A stretch of DNA of 64,000 nucleotides from Callipepla californica brunnescens (lineage: Eukaryota > Chordata > Aves > Galliformes > Odontophoridae): NCBI GenBank assembly GCA_023055505.1, contig JALIRH010000030.1, positions 5,514,001 through 5,578,000 on the forward strand. The letters are read 5' to 3'. Shown here piece after piece: positions 14,871 through 28,218 of this stretch. A model generated the notes under the pieces. It did no database searches, was not told the origin of the DNA, and saw nothing but the letters and a program-made list of their open reading frames with translations. Position 1 is the first letter of the stretch; every line of letters starts with the position of its first letter. Made by a program: the position numbers and the translations under genes.

Positions 14871-15955
14871 ATGGTCTCTACCAGACAGAGGGCTTGCCGT
14901 AAAAAGACTGTGGCGACCCAGACAGAAAGTCTGCCTAGAAATGTGGCTACACAGGTCTCTGGTTGCAGTGAGTGCCAGAGCCTGCTGCTGCTGGAGGAGG
15001 ATGGCAAGCAGATCTCCTGCATGAGGCGTGAACAGGTTGAAGATCTGCTTAGCATGGTGATAGAACTGAAAGAGGAGGTTGAGAGACTGAGGGCCATCAG
15101 GGACTGCGAGCAGGAGATTGACTGGTGGAGTAGCTCCCTTAAGTGCCAGAGAGAAAGGCACCTGGGAGATCCCCCGAATTTGGTGGTGGACTCCCTGACC
15201 TGCTCCCTCAGGTTGAGTGGGGGTATCTGAGGGATGGGGAGGGCTGGCAGAGAGTCCCAGCTTGGTACTGTAGGCGGTCTCCCCCTCTGCCTACATCGTC
15301 TCCTCAAGTCCCTCTAAACAATAGGTTTGCGGTGTTGGATGTTGAAGGAGAAATAAGGGGGGAGGAGCGGGAAGATTCTCCCAAGAAGTCACCAATGGCA
15401 AGGCAGTCGACTCCATGCATTGAGACTGCAGCTGCCAAGAAGGAAAGAAAGGTGATCGTGGTAGGTGGCTCCCTTCTCAGGGGTACTGAGGGCCCCATTT
15501 GCAGACCAGACCCATGGCGTAGGGAAGTGTGCTGTCTCCCTGGGGCCCGGGTTAGAGACATAACTAGAAGACTCCCAGATCTGATTCACCCCAATGACTA
15601 CTATCCGTTGCTCATAGTTCAAGCAGATAGCAGTGAAATAACTCAAAGAAGCCTAAGAACTATGAAAAGAGATTTCAGGGGTCTAGGACGATTAGTTCAA
15701 GGTGTGGGAGCACAAGTGGTATTTGCTTCCATACCTTCTGGGGCAGCGAAGGACACGGAATGGGCTAGGAAAACACAAGTGATGAATAATTGGCTGAGAG
15801 GCTGGTGTAGAGACAGACACTTTGGGTTTTTTGACCACGGGGCAGTTTACTCAGCTCCTGGCCTGTTATCCACTGATGGAATACACCTGTCCCAAAGGGG
15901 GAAACGAATTCTAGCCCAGGAGCTAGCTGGACTAATTGAGAGAGCTTTAAACTAG
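14871..15955 (+). pseudogene. CR1 ORF1 (coiled coil plus SGNH esterase), frameshifted
   Basis: ATG at 14871 (MVSTRQRAC) opens a basic N-terminus with a CSEC pair and a leucine/glutamate-rich coiled coil (MVIELKEEVERLRA), followed by EIDWW. This frame stops at 15230, while the matching continuation opens in another frame from about 15180 to TAG 15953-15955. The single shift therefore lies between about 15180 and 15230. The second part is the esterase domain: VIVVGGSLLRGTEG around the nucleophile serine, a central alpha/beta region, and DGIHLS with the catalytic Asp-His pair. The usual GDS at the nucleophile is GGS here (Asp to Gly). In the family, ORF1 protein binds RNA and forms particles with ORF2. 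Confidence 0.8.
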
Positions 15956-15960
15956 CTGTG

Positions 15961-18811
15961 ATGGGGGTAGGGGATATAAAAGGGCTCCCCAGTGAAGAGC
16001 CCAGGGGGGCTGTGCTGGAACAAAGGGTGAGGCAAGTGTCTCAGCTGAAGTGCATATACACCCACGCACGCAGCATGGGCAATAAACAAGAAGAGCTTGA
16101 AACCATTGTAAGGCAGGCTAACTATGACCTTGTTGCTATTACGGAAACATGGTGGGACCCCTCCCATGACTGGAGTACTGGGATGGATGGCTACAAGCTC
16201 TTCAGAAGGGATAGGCGGGGAAAAAAGGGTGGTGGCATAGCTCTCTATATCAGAGTGTCTTGATGTTGAAGAGCTTGAGGTTGGAAACGACCAAGTGGAG
16301 TGTCTGTGGGTAAGGATCAGGGGGATGGTCTGTAGGAGTGACATCGTGGTGGGGCTCTGTTATAGACCGCCTAGCCAAGATGAAGAGATAGATGAGGTGT
16401 TCTACAAGCAACTAGTAGATGTTGCACGATGGCCAGCACTAGTTCTCATGGGGGACTTCAACTTCCCTGATATATGCTGGAAATATAATACCGCGCAGAG
16501 GAAGCAGTCCATGAGATTTCTGGAGTGTGTGGAAGATAGCTTCCTGACACAGCTGGTGCAGGAACCTACCAGGGGAGGTGCCCTGCTAGACCTGCTCTTC
16601 ACTAACAGTGAAGGACTAGTAGGAGATGTGAAGGTTGGGGATCGTCTTGGCCAGAGTGACCATGAAATGGTAGAGTTTGCTATTCTTGGTGACGTCAAGA
16701 GGGTGACTAGCAAAACTGCTGCCTTGGACTTCCGGAGGGCAGACTTTGACCTGTTCAGGACGCTTGTTGCAAGGGTCCCTTGGGACTCGCTCCTGTGGGG
16801 TAAAGGGGTCCAGGAAGCCTGGGCCCTCCTCAAGACGGAAATCTTAAAGGCACAGGAGCAGGCTGTCCCTGAGTACCGTAAGTCAAGCCGGAGGGGAAAA
16901 AGACCAGTGTGGATGAACCGAGATCTTTTGTTGAGACTCCGGGAGAAAAAGAGAGTCTATGTCCTCTGGAAGATGGGACAGGCTACTTGGGGAGACTACA
17001 GGGAACTTGCCAAGATTTGCAGGCAGGAAGTTAGAAATGCAAAAGCCCAGCTTGAACTTAGACTGGCTACTGCAGTAAAGGAGAACAAAAAATCCTTTTA
17101 TAAATATATTAATAGTAAAAGAAGAACTAAGGAGAACTTCCCTCCTTTACTTGATGCGGCAGGGAATGTAACCACAGAGGATAAGGAAAAGGCTGAGGTT
17201 CTCAATGCCTTCATCACGTCTGTCTTTAATAGACAGACCAGTTATCCTCAGGATACTCCTCGCCCTGACCTGGAAGTCTGGGACGAAGCGTATCATACAC
17301 CCCCTGTGATCCCAGCAGAGACAGTCAGAGACCTGCTCCTCCATCTGAACTGCCACAAGTCCATGGGACCAGATGGGATCCACCCAAGGGTGCTGAGGGA
17401 GCTGGCAGAGGTGATTGCCAAGCCGCTTTCTGCCATCTATCAGCATTCCTGGTCATCTGGAGAGGTCCCGCAAGATTGGAGGCTTGCCGATGTGACTCCC
17501 ATCTACAAGAAAGGCCGTAAGGAAGATCCAGGGAACTACAGGCCTGTCAGCCTGACCTCGGTATCAGGGAAAGTTATGGAGCAATTGATCTTGAGGGAGA
17601 TCACACGGCACGTGCATGGCAATCAGGGGATCAGACCCAGCCAGCACGGGTTCACAAAGGGCAGGTCGTGCTTGTCCAACCTCATCTCCTTCTACGACTG
17701 GGTGACCAGACTGGTAGATGAGGGAAAGGCTGTTGATGTAGTCTACCTGGACTTCAGCAAAGCCTTTGACACGGTCTCCCACAGTATTCTCCTGCAGAAG
17801 CTGGCAGCCCATGGTGTGGACAGGTTCACTCTTCTCTGGGTTAAGAATTGGCGAGAGGGCTGTGCCCAGCGGGTAGTGGTTAATGGAGTCAAGTCCAGCT
17901 GGTGTCCTGTCATGAGTGGTGTCCCCCAAGGGTCGGTACTGGGGCCCGTCTTGTTTAATATCTTTATTGATGACCTGGATGAGGGGATTGAGTGTACCCT
18001 CAGTAAGTTTGCGGATGACACCAAGTTGGGAGGATGTGTTGATCTGCCTGAGGGTAGGGAGGCCCTTCAGCGGGATCTGGATAGGCTAGACAGTTGGGCT
18101 GAGGTCAATGGGATGAGGTTCAATAAGGCCAAGTGCCGGGTCCTGCACTTTGGCCACAATAACCCCATGCAATGCTATAGGCTTGGGGCAGAATGGCTTG
18201 AGGAGTGTATAGAGGAAAAGGACCTGGGGGTGTTGGTTGATGCTCGGCTCGATATGAGCCGGCAGTCTGCGCAGGTGGCCAAGAAGGCCAATGGCATCCT
18301 GGCCTGTATTAGGAATAGTGTGGCCAGCAGGAGCAGGGAGATGATCATCCCCCTGTACTCAGCTCTGATGCAGCCGCACCTCGAGTACTGCGTTCAGTTT
18401 TGGGCCCCTCGCTACAAGAAAGACATCGAGGCCCTGGAGCGTGTTCAGAGAAGGGCAACAAAACTGGTGAGGGGTCTGGAGCACAAGTCTTACGAGGAGC
18501 GGCTGAGGGAGCTGGGATTGTTTAGTTTGGGGAAAAGGAGGCTTAGAGGAGACCTCATTGCACTCTACCACTTCCTGAAGGGAGGCTGTGGTAAGGAGGG
18601 GGTCAGCCTCTTCTCCCAGGTAAGTAATGACAGGACGAGAGGGAATGGCCACAAGTTGTGCCGGGGAAGATTTAGATTAGACTTGAGGAAAAATTTTTTC
18701 TCTGAGAGAGTGGTCCGGCACTGGAATGGCCTGCCTAGGGAGGTGGTTGAGGCACCGTCCCTAGCGCTGTTCAAGAAGCGTTTAGATGAGGTGCTGAGGG
18801 ATTTGATTTAG
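15961..18811 (+). pseudogene. CR1 ORF2 endonuclease-reverse transcriptase, one frameshift
   Basis: Starts 5 bases after the ORF1 stop. Endonuclease motifs in order: [66 protein letters not shown]. Reverse transcriptase motifs: [54 protein letters not shown] and FADDTKLGG with both catalytic aspartates; then the C-terminal [10 protein letters not shown] and [10 protein letters not shown] region. The frame breaks near 16255, just after IALYIR, where a base appears missing. The frame then runs 838 codons from 16295 to 18811 without a stop. In the family this protein nicks target DNA and reverse transcribes CR1 RNA. It cannot be made intact from this copy. Confidence 0.85.
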
Positions 18812-18907
18812 TAGCTTGGTGGGTAGGGATGGTGGTGTGAGGATGGTTGGACTAGATGATCTTGTAGGTCCTTTCCAACCTAATGTATCTATGAATCTAT
18901 GAATCTA

Positions 18908-20163
18908 ATAATGGGTTTACATAAATTGGAAATAACAAATACAAACATAGAATATGAAAATCAATTGTTAAGAGATCGAACTGAAATGTTGAAGCAACAA
19001 CTGGGCACGTTAGTAACCAAAAAACTCGGACTAGATGTGCCAACAAGACAAATACGTAGCATATCAGTGAAGGACACCCAGGTCCCTGAAGTAGCGGACC
19101 TGGATGTTTCAGAAAAAAAGAGTTGTAAATCAGATCTTGAAGCTCCATCTATGGAGGATCCATTTGAGATCTGAGCACTCATAACTTAAAAAAACAAAAA
19201 CAGTGCACGATAGACCAGCGGGAGTGCCTCCTGACCAATGGCCCCCTTCTGAAACATGCTTGCATGTGACAGCTTGCCCGTATACAGCAAATGAGTTGAT
19301 GGACCTAGTACAGCGGTTCCATCAAAAACCAAGAGAAAGCGTACCATCATTGCTCCTGAGGTTATGGGATGCGGGAGCTGAAAGCGTATTAGTTAGTGGG
19401 ACACAGATGTCAAAACTAGCATCTATAACAATGCGCCCAACCTTGAAGCAAAAATTATATGCCGCCATCCACTCTACTAATGAGAATCATTCTATTATAG
19501 ATTGGTTGATGGCAGCATGCCGCCTAGCGTGGCCTAACAAGTCTGACATTCCACTCAATACCAGTTTATGGTTCTCTATGGAGGACCTCCAAACATACAT
19601 CCGGGAACTGGGTATGAGAGAGGCTCTGTATTCAGAAACCTTTGAAAGCCCTGATACAGAAAAATTTACAGCAGGTATGTGAGACCTAATACTGCAGCAA
19701 GCCCCCTCTCACCTTTATGGGACTTTGGTCTCCATACTAAACCCCTAGGTGGCTTCGGAGGCTATCGTCCAACAGGCAGCCCAGTTGGTGGCAGACCTTG
19801 GGGAAACGGAGCACATAAGAACTAGGCGCAGTGTCCGCATGGTGCAAGAAGATAAGGCATTCCCAATTAAAACTGAGAAGCCTGTCCCCCGTATACCCCG
19901 ATCAGGCCCCATACGGGTATCCCGGAAGACCGTGTTCAATGATCATATACGGGCTGGCGTTGCCTTTGCTAAAATCGATGGGCAACCAAACCATGTTTTG
20001 TTACAGCTCTGGAAACAGCTCAGGAATGATCAAAAATTTCAGAGTACTCCCAGAAAATCGTGGGTATGAATAATACAGGCAGCACCGACAACAACCTGGA
20101 ATCTGGCTGACTTTATAGTGCCTAACAGAAGGAAGAAACATCCACAGGTGTCACAGGCTACAA
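18908..20163 (+). pseudogene. ERV-L gag, disrupted
   Basis: The first part (18908-19174) is a heptad-rich coiled coil (ENQLLRDRTEMLKQQL) ending in a stop. The second (19203-19682) resembles the ERV-L capsid region: YTANELMDLVQRF, SLLLRLWDAGAESV, MSKLASITMRP, IIDWLMAACRLAWPN, YIRELGMREALY. The third (19749-20069), in the same frame after stops at about 19680 and 19747, has RRSVRM and AGVAFAKIDGQPNHVL, a conserved gag C-terminal block, then NLADFIVPNRR. It makes virus-like particles in intact relatives. At least two stops and one shift prevent this here. Confidence 0.7.
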
Positions 20164-20701
20164 TGCCAGACCCAGTGCCCTGAAAATGTTACAAACAGTA
20201 TGGGCCTCCCTGCTTAGGATTCAAATTATGGACACCGATAACCAGGTAAGACCTCAAACAGTCTGTGAGAACAGTCTTCTGCTCCCTGCCCCTGAGAACC
20301 TAAAGCCAGGCATCAATAGAATTAAATGGTCTCGGAAGGTGCAGGTAGGACCATGCTGATGTGGCCTACTTGCACCTCGGGGGAGATTACTGGAGGTGGG
20401 AGGTTCGGTAGTCCCTCTGGTTACTGGTACATTGCCTGCTGATATTGTGGTCAACATTCCAGTCCTTATTGCTAAAGGGGTCCTTATCATGTCCCTGTGT
20501 CAGATCAGGACACCCCCTTTGGTGCCTGATGTAGTCGTGCAGCCACAGACATCTGGCCGAAAGGTTTGGTACAGGCAGCCAGGGCATGCCTCTGTACAAG
20601 CTGAAGTGTTGATCCAAGACAGGGATGCGTCCTGTATAGTGCCCTGGAGGGCAGATCTTCCCTTCCTGGTACCTTTGAAACATCTATATTACTCCCCATG
20701 A
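20164..20701 (+). pseudogene. ERV-L dUTPase domain with C-terminal extension, one in-frame stop
   Basis: The frame includes GLLAPRGRLLEVGGSVVP (dUTPase-like core), a DIVVNIPVLI strand, a KGVLIMSL strand, and the extension QTSGRKVWYRQPGHA then QAEVL, which resembles the SGMKVW/PAEVL tail of mammalian ERV-L dUTPases as I remember them. It ends HLYYSP before TGA 20699-20701. TGA at 20357-20359 interrupts it, and the minus-strand pol-less copy has the same TGA (60079-60077). The pol-containing copy at 57350-57880 has sense codons there. dUTPase would keep uracil out of viral DNA. Confidence 0.65.
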
Positions 20702-21015
20702 GTCTACGAGTCGCCGGAAGGAACCAAATACTGCTGAAGTGTTCCAGAGTTGCTGTAAGATCATGTGCGAACTCCTGGGACTGATGAAGCATAGGATGGA
20801 CCTGCACCACGTGACCACGTGCTTCCAGTAAACACCATCAAGCACTGGCCCAAGGAAGAACAGGAGCCTTACGCTGATCATCACTCATCCCACATTACAT
20901 CGATGTGCGTCGCAATGGGCAGTTATAGAAGTGTCGCTATGTATTGGATCTCTGTATTAAGGAGGGCTCTCTCTATGGCTACTTGATCAGTGGTTCACGT
21001 TGTGAAGAGGTGGAG

Positions 21016-21190
21016 TGTATGGGAACTGTTGAATCATGGCCTGAACCACCTGAGGTGAGCACTGAGCCAGCAGCAGGAGCACAGGTGAAGGCAATATACC
21101 TGTGTGATTGGAAGGGGTGGAGTCTGGCTCCACCTCTCCCAGACCCCATTGAAGGGCTGACCACCAGTGGGGAAGGGTTTCTTGTTGGCG
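21016..21190 (+). mobile_element. Partial ERV-L 3' LTR
   Basis: Begins TGTATGGGAACTGTTGAATC after the purine tract. It matches the first half of the 334-base LTRs at 59576-59909 and 61166-61499 (opposite strand), with a small internal difference near 21050. It breaks off at about 21190, where unrelated RNase H-bearing sequence starts. Confidence 0.75.
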
Positions 21191-21790
21191 AGAAATTTGG
21201 GACAACTCCATCAGAGGAGGTAGCACGTGCTAAAGCAGGCCCACCATATAAAAACTACCAGACAATGAGAAGAGATATGCCCTGATCACTGACGGATGGT
21301 GTCATATTGTTGAGAAGCGTCCCAACATGAAGGCTGCTGTGTGGAGCCCCACACAACGGGTTGCTGAGGCCACTGAATGAGAGGGGAATTGATTCAGTTT
21401 GCAGAGGTAAAGGCTGTCCAAGTGGCCTTAGAGTTGACTGAACGGGAGAGGTGGCCAATGCTGTATCTTTGTACTGACTCGTGGATGGTGGCAAATGCTT
21501 TATGGGGGTGGTTGCAGCAGTGGGAACAGAACAACTGGCCACAGAAGGGTAAAACTATTTGGGCTGATGAACTTTGAAAAGGCACTGCTGTCCGAACAAA
21601 AAGATTGGTTGTAAAGGTGCGTCACATAGATGCTCATGTGCCCAAGCATCGATCTACTGAAGAACAGAAAAATAACCATCAGGTAGATTGAGCTGCCAAA
21701 ATTGAGGTGTCTCAAATAGACTGGGACTGGCAGAACAAAGGGGAGATATTTTTAGCTCGGTGGGCCCCTGAGAACTCAGGCCATCAAGGA
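21191..21790 (+). pseudogene. RNase H fragment of a second retroelement family
   Basis: Frames joined by shifts show ALITDGWCH, KAAVWSPTQRV, QFAEVKAVQVAL, LYLCTDSWMVANAL and RHIDAHVP. These fit the retroviral RNase H pattern (D, E, D and the late His/Asp region). The sequence is unlike the ERV-L RNase H at 58700-58950, so it comes from another avian ERV lineage. Stops at 21377 and 21577 and further breaks show decay. No LTR for it is seen in this block. Confidence 0.6.
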
Positions 21791-21839
21791 AGGGTTGCAG
21801 CCTAAAGGTGGGCTAGAGACTGAGGGCTGGACTTACATC

Positions 21840-22660
21840 TCCGTGTAATAGGTGTGTAATAAATAATCTTCCTTTATAGAAGTTTTGAGGGTTGTCTATG
21901 ATTTCTCATGATTAATTTTCCATTAGGCATGTTCACATAGCAGCAAAATAATGACGTTTACATTTGGTATGAATACGGATTTTCACAACTATATTAGATG
22001 TAAATATATATTACAGTTGGAAGTGAGTTTCACAGATCACCTAGTCCAACTTTCTAACTATTTCAGGGCTAACCAAAAGTTAAAGGACATTATGTACAGC
22101 ATTATCCAAATGTCTCTTGAACTCCAGATGTCATGGGACAACAGCCTCTCGAGGAAGAATTTCCAGTGTTGACTTTACAGGTGTGCGTTGGAAGAGGAAA
22201 GAGAAGTGGGGTTTTGTGTCAAGACTTGAGAAAGTTACTGATGTATGGGACTGATGTAGGTTGAGGAGAAGGTGGTCAGAAACTGGCTCCAACTTGTTCC
22301 GCTGTGATAATGGGATGGAATCTGGACCTCTCACCCACACCTGTAGGACCAGGGTCCTGGCAGAAACAAAGGAGCCTGGCCAAAAGTGAAGACCAAGGCA
22401 AAGCACTTATTGAGCCCTTTCTCAGCATTTTCCACATCTGAGGAAGCCAGTTCTCCATCCGCCTTTATCAGAGGGGGAACATTCTCCTTGGTCTGTCTCA
22501 CTGTGCCGTGTTCATGTAGAACCCGTTGTTATTTTATACATCCCTTGCCAAGTTCAGCTCCATCTGTGCCTTGGCATTCCTGATCTTATCTCTGCTCAAG
22601 CGGATGACATCCCTGTATTCTTCCCAGGCTACAGCAACGCTGCTTCCACTTCCTGTACAT
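21840..22660 (-). mobile_element. CR1 ORF2 fragment, minus orientation, with flank
   Basis: Read on the minus strand, 22660-22200 gives a decayed CR1 ORF2 region ([20 protein letters not shown], matching [10 protein letters not shown] in the intact CR1). 22000-22170 carries CR1-like GATCACCTAGTCCAAC. The whole block recurs inverted at 35870-36660, including the AT-rich stretch 21845-21990. Confidence 0.65.
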
Positions 22661-22689
22661 CATTCCCTTTTCCCTCAGTTGGAGCTGCA

Positions 22690-23740
22690 AGGTTGCCCTG
22701 AGAGGCTGTGGATGCCCCCTCTGTGGAGTTGTTCAAGGCCAGGCTGGATGGAGCTTTGAGTAACCTGGTTGAATGGGAGGTGTCCCTGTATAAAGCAGGG
22801 GTATTGAAACTAGATGATCTTAATGGGCCCTTCCAACACAAACAATTCTGTGATTCTAAGAGAGAGTCTGGAGACAGGCAGACTCCACCTTGGATGAGGA
22901 GAAGGTGGTCAGAGATTGCCTGGGGAAGAAATCAATACACACTAAACAGTGGGCCCCAGCAGAATTCACTGAAGAGTGCTGGGGGAACAGGCAGATGTGA
23001 CTACCAAACCACGCTCTCTCATCTTTGAAAGATCTTGGAGACTGGGAGAGGTGCTAGAAGACTGGAGGATAACCAGTGTAACACCAGTCTTCAAAACGGG
23101 CAGGAAGAACAAGCCGTGAAAATACAGGCTGGTCAGCCTCACCTCCGTCCCTGGAAAGGTGACGGAACAATTTGTTCTGGATGCCATCTCCAAGCAATTG
23201 GAAGAGAAGAAGATAGTCAGGAATGATCAGCACCGCATCCCCACGGGGAAAATGTGGTTGACCATCGTGGTGGACTTCTACCTAGTTATCAGTGGTTGGG
23301 CATATGGATAGAGATTAGTGGATGTTCTGTACTTTAACAAAGGCTTTTCACACGGTCTCCCACAGCATCCTTGTAATGAGGCCCCAGGACGCATGGGTTA
23401 GATGAATGGAGAGTGAGGTGGATTGAGAACTGGCTGAGTGGCAGAGCTCAGACGGTTGTCATCAGCAGGGCAGAGTCTAGTTGGAGGCGTGTAGCTGGTG
23501 GTGTTCCTTAGAGGTTGGTGCTGTGCCTGCTCTTCTTCAGCATCTTCATCAGTGACCTGCATATAGGCACAGAGGGCACCGTCAGAAAGTACAAAGCTGG
23601 GAGGAGTGGATGCCATAGCAGAAAGCTGTGCCACCATTCTGTAAGGCTTGGACAGAGTGCGGAGTTGGGCAGAGTGGAATGTGGTGAGGTTCAACAAGAG
23701 CAAGTGTAGAGTCCTGCATCTGGGAAGAAATAATGGCACA
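22690..23740 (+). mobile_element. CR1 3' end and decayed reverse transcriptase region
   Basis: 22690-22860 is a CR1 3' end (TTCAAGGCCAGGCTGGATGG, then ACTAGATGATCTTAATGGGC and ATTCTGTGATTCTAAG). 22950-23740 is a CR1 ORF2 stretch in broken frames (LVSLTSVPGKV, VVDFYLV, a GVPQGSVLG relic near 23500, [14 protein letters not shown]). Copies lie at 35057-35870 (minus) and 42745-43670 (plus). Confidence 0.75.
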
Positions 23741-23891
23741 AAATGATGAAAACACAAAATACTCAGAATACTTCTTGGGGAAACCTGAAAGGAATGGAGA
23801 AATACATGAGCAATGCTGTAGGTCAGAAATTAATTGAATGCAGCTGAAATGTTAATCATCCCACCTCTTGCCTCAGGAACTTGCTCCTGTT

Positions 23892-24033
23892 TGTTGCAAA
23901 CTAGGTTTGCAGCATTTGTCCAAGGTTAACCCAGAGTGACGTGGGGAAGCATACACACACTCAGTATGAGTGAAGCTTCCCCATGTCACTCTGGGTTAAC
24001 CTTGGACAAATGCTGCAAACCTAGTTTGCAACA
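23892..24033. repeat. 58-bp foldback inverted repeat
   Basis: Left arm 23893-23950 and right arm 23975-24032 are reverse complements with one mismatch, separated by 24 bases. The arms start GTTGCAAACTAGGTTTGCAG. The direct repeat CCTGTT flanks the structure (23886-23891 and 24034-24039), consistent with insertion. The paralogous flank near 12612-12640 lacks it. It could be a foldback transposon, a product of palindromic repair, or a precursor-like RNA hairpin. Confidence 0.85.
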
Positions 24034-24039
24034 CCTGTT

Positions 24040-25637
24040 GATGGGGATTCCTTAGCCTCCCAGCTGCTTCCTTCTTCCCCAGGCATTTCCCTTGCTACTT
24101 TGTGTTTCTACAACCCCCAGGGCTCTGCTTTACCTCTCTTACACCACACCAGGCCTCTGCTCCCTGAGATGGAGGAAGCAGCGCTTTGCAGTACTGCAGG
24201 AATCATCTCCTTGAGGTTTGCACAGAGTGCTCAGGGATCCTACAGAGAAACTCACAGCTCCAGAGGACATAGGCAGGCTCCTGCTGGCTTCACCAGCTCA
24301 CCAAAATCAACCTGCGCTTCCTGCAAAGTGACCTCAGGAGCTTGAGAAGAGCCAGGCATATGTGGTGGCCATTCTTCAAGAGGTCTTGTGGACACTTTCC
24401 CAAGGGAAAGACCTTCAAGCTCAGAAAAGAGGCAAGCATGCACTGGGGAGCACTCTGAAACCTCTGTGCTGCGGGGATAAGCTGCTTGTGCACCCTGTGG
24501 GTTTGCACTGCCTTCTGCTCCCACCACCTCCTGAGACATGGGATGCTGCACTTAGGAGAAACAAGCTCCGCTTTTATTAGATCCAGTGGAGCCAAGCAAA
24601 GCTTGGTGTCTCACAGCTGCTTTGAGCTCCTGATTAAACCTTTTGCGAAGAGGAGCAGAAGCAGTGTGCAGCACTGTGGAAAAGGATGACATTGCTTGTG
24701 TGAAAGAAATGCCTCTCTGTGATGAAAGCAGTGGACTGGAGACATCAGCAAAATCAAACTTCCTTGTACCATTCCTCAATCCACACGCGGTCTTTTATTT
24801 TCAGAACAATAAGAAAGACTACTGTGACAAAAGCTCCAGAACAACTCTCCTACTTTATTCACCCTCTTCCCCATCAACTAAAGGTTATTTTCAGAAAAAT
24901 TCCACAAGCCACGTTACTGCTCTCCTGACCCTTGTATTTCATTCCTCAGTGCACTCAGAAACTTTTAAGAGCAGCACATGCACACAGACACACAGAGAAA
25001 CCAGACACAGCTGATGTTCCTTAGGAGATGGCATCCAAAAGCTGAATGCAGGAAGAGCAGAGGAGAAAAGCAGACATGGTGAGAGAATATCTCTTCTTAG
25101 CAAGGAAAGGTGATCTGAAACTCCTGGGATAATTCCCTTCTGCAGAGGGTTCCAGTGAAGCCATCTCCTTTGCAAACTCTTCCTGTGGGGGGAGAAGCAT
25201 CTCCACCTCCCTCATGCTGGGATCTCCAGCATTCTCAAGGTCTTTGCGCTGTGGGCTTTCTCAGGAAAGATGAGAAGTCATCCCTGAGAGAAATTCTTCC
25301 TGCAGGACATTCCCCTCACGAGCACTGGGCAATATTCAGTGTGGACAGAGCTCTGGATGAAGCTCTTCCTGCAGTGCTGGCATTTCTGTAGTCCCTGCCC
25401 TGAGTGGATCCCTTTCTCCTCGATCATGTTGGGCAGTGATTGGAGCTCTTCCTGCATTTGGTGCAAGGGAACTGTGTGGTTCATCACCACACACAGCCAC
25501 AGTGAGTAACCAGGCTGTGGCTCTGGTTGAAGCTATTCCATGTCTGGGGCATTGCAGGCTCTGTCTGCAGTGTGCATGTGCTGGTAGGAAACGTGGTTGG
25601 AACTGCTTCTGAAGGTTCTCATATTCTGAAGGTGCTT
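24040..25637 (-). other. 3' UTR and downstream flank of copy C
   Basis: Read on the minus strand, decayed finger sequence continues past the stop of copy C to about 25330 (for example a KCQHCRKSFIQ stretch). Polyadenylation hexamers AATAAA lie at 24859-24854, with another at 24799-24794. The open frame at 24252-24551 matches part of 12099-12422 and is not supported as a gene. Confidence 0.5.
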
Positions 25638-27751
<2,114 letters not shown>

Positions 27752-27999
27752 TCAGCACAGCTGTGAGTGAATGCAGCAGTCCCTGTCCAACCCCTGCCCA
27801 CCCCAGACCATCTGCACAGCATTGCCTCGGGGATGGCACAGCACACCCTGCACAGTGAGGCAATGAGCAACAGCACTCTTAGCACTCTGGCTAAATGACA
27901 GTAATCATCACAAAGCTATCACAGTCTGGGGGGCTGAAAGAACACACAGCTGAGAGTTGAACAGTGGGGGACTAAAGAGAAAGCATGACAAGGAGACAG

Positions 28000-28218
28000 T
28001 CATCCCAAAACAGAGAGCAGGTCGAGGTCACACCTTAGCATAGATCCTTCACCCCCTTTTGTCCAGACACCTTGCAGATACTGATCTGCTGTAAGAGACT
28101 CACGCTTAGTTTGGAGCTTTGTGACCTTCTCTAAGGTTATGTCTCAGACTGTGCTCATATGGTTCTTTACACACAAAGCCGTGAACAAGTTTGGCAATAG
28201 AAGTGGATCCAGGTCAAC
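28000..28218 (-). pseudogene. Relic of possible alternative N-terminal exon (copy C)
   Basis: This equals the 73-codon frame of copy B, but with an in-frame TGA (GTCTGAGAC against GTCTCAGAC) and the donor GGGGTAAG changed to GGGATGAC. It cannot serve as the coding exon proposed for copies B and D. Confidence 0.4.

Larger units (their letters stand above)
14440..18905 (+). mobile_element. Near-full-length CR1 LINE
   Basis: About 4.45 kb, close to a complete CR1. It has a GC-rich 5' UTR (14440-14870, start approximate), ORF1 (coiled coil plus esterase), ORF2 (endonuclease plus reverse transcriptase) and a short 3' UTR. It ends in the family-typical TTGGACTAGATGATCTT and the 8-base tail repeat ATCTATGA (18889-18905). 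Only one frameshift is seen in each ORF, so it is fairly young. The 3' end abuts ERV-L gag leader sequence, so it probably inserted into, or was recombined with, that provirus. CR1 elements usually make no target duplication and none is seen. Confidence 0.9.
18906..21190 (+). mobile_element. ERV-L provirus copy lacking pol (gag, dUTPase, partial 3' LTR)
   Basis: Order: gag leader and coiled coil, capsid-like region, gag C-terminus, then directly dUTPase, a purine tract GAAGAGGTGGAG (21004-21015) and a truncated LTR. Protease, reverse transcriptase, RNase H and integrase are missing between gag and dUTPase. The same join is seen in the minus-strand copy at 59911-60830. The 5' LTR is absent: the CR1 end lies directly on gag sequence. 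Class III (ERV-L) assignment rests on the gag and dUTPase sequences and on the integrase of the related copy at 57966-59012. Confidence 0.75.
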
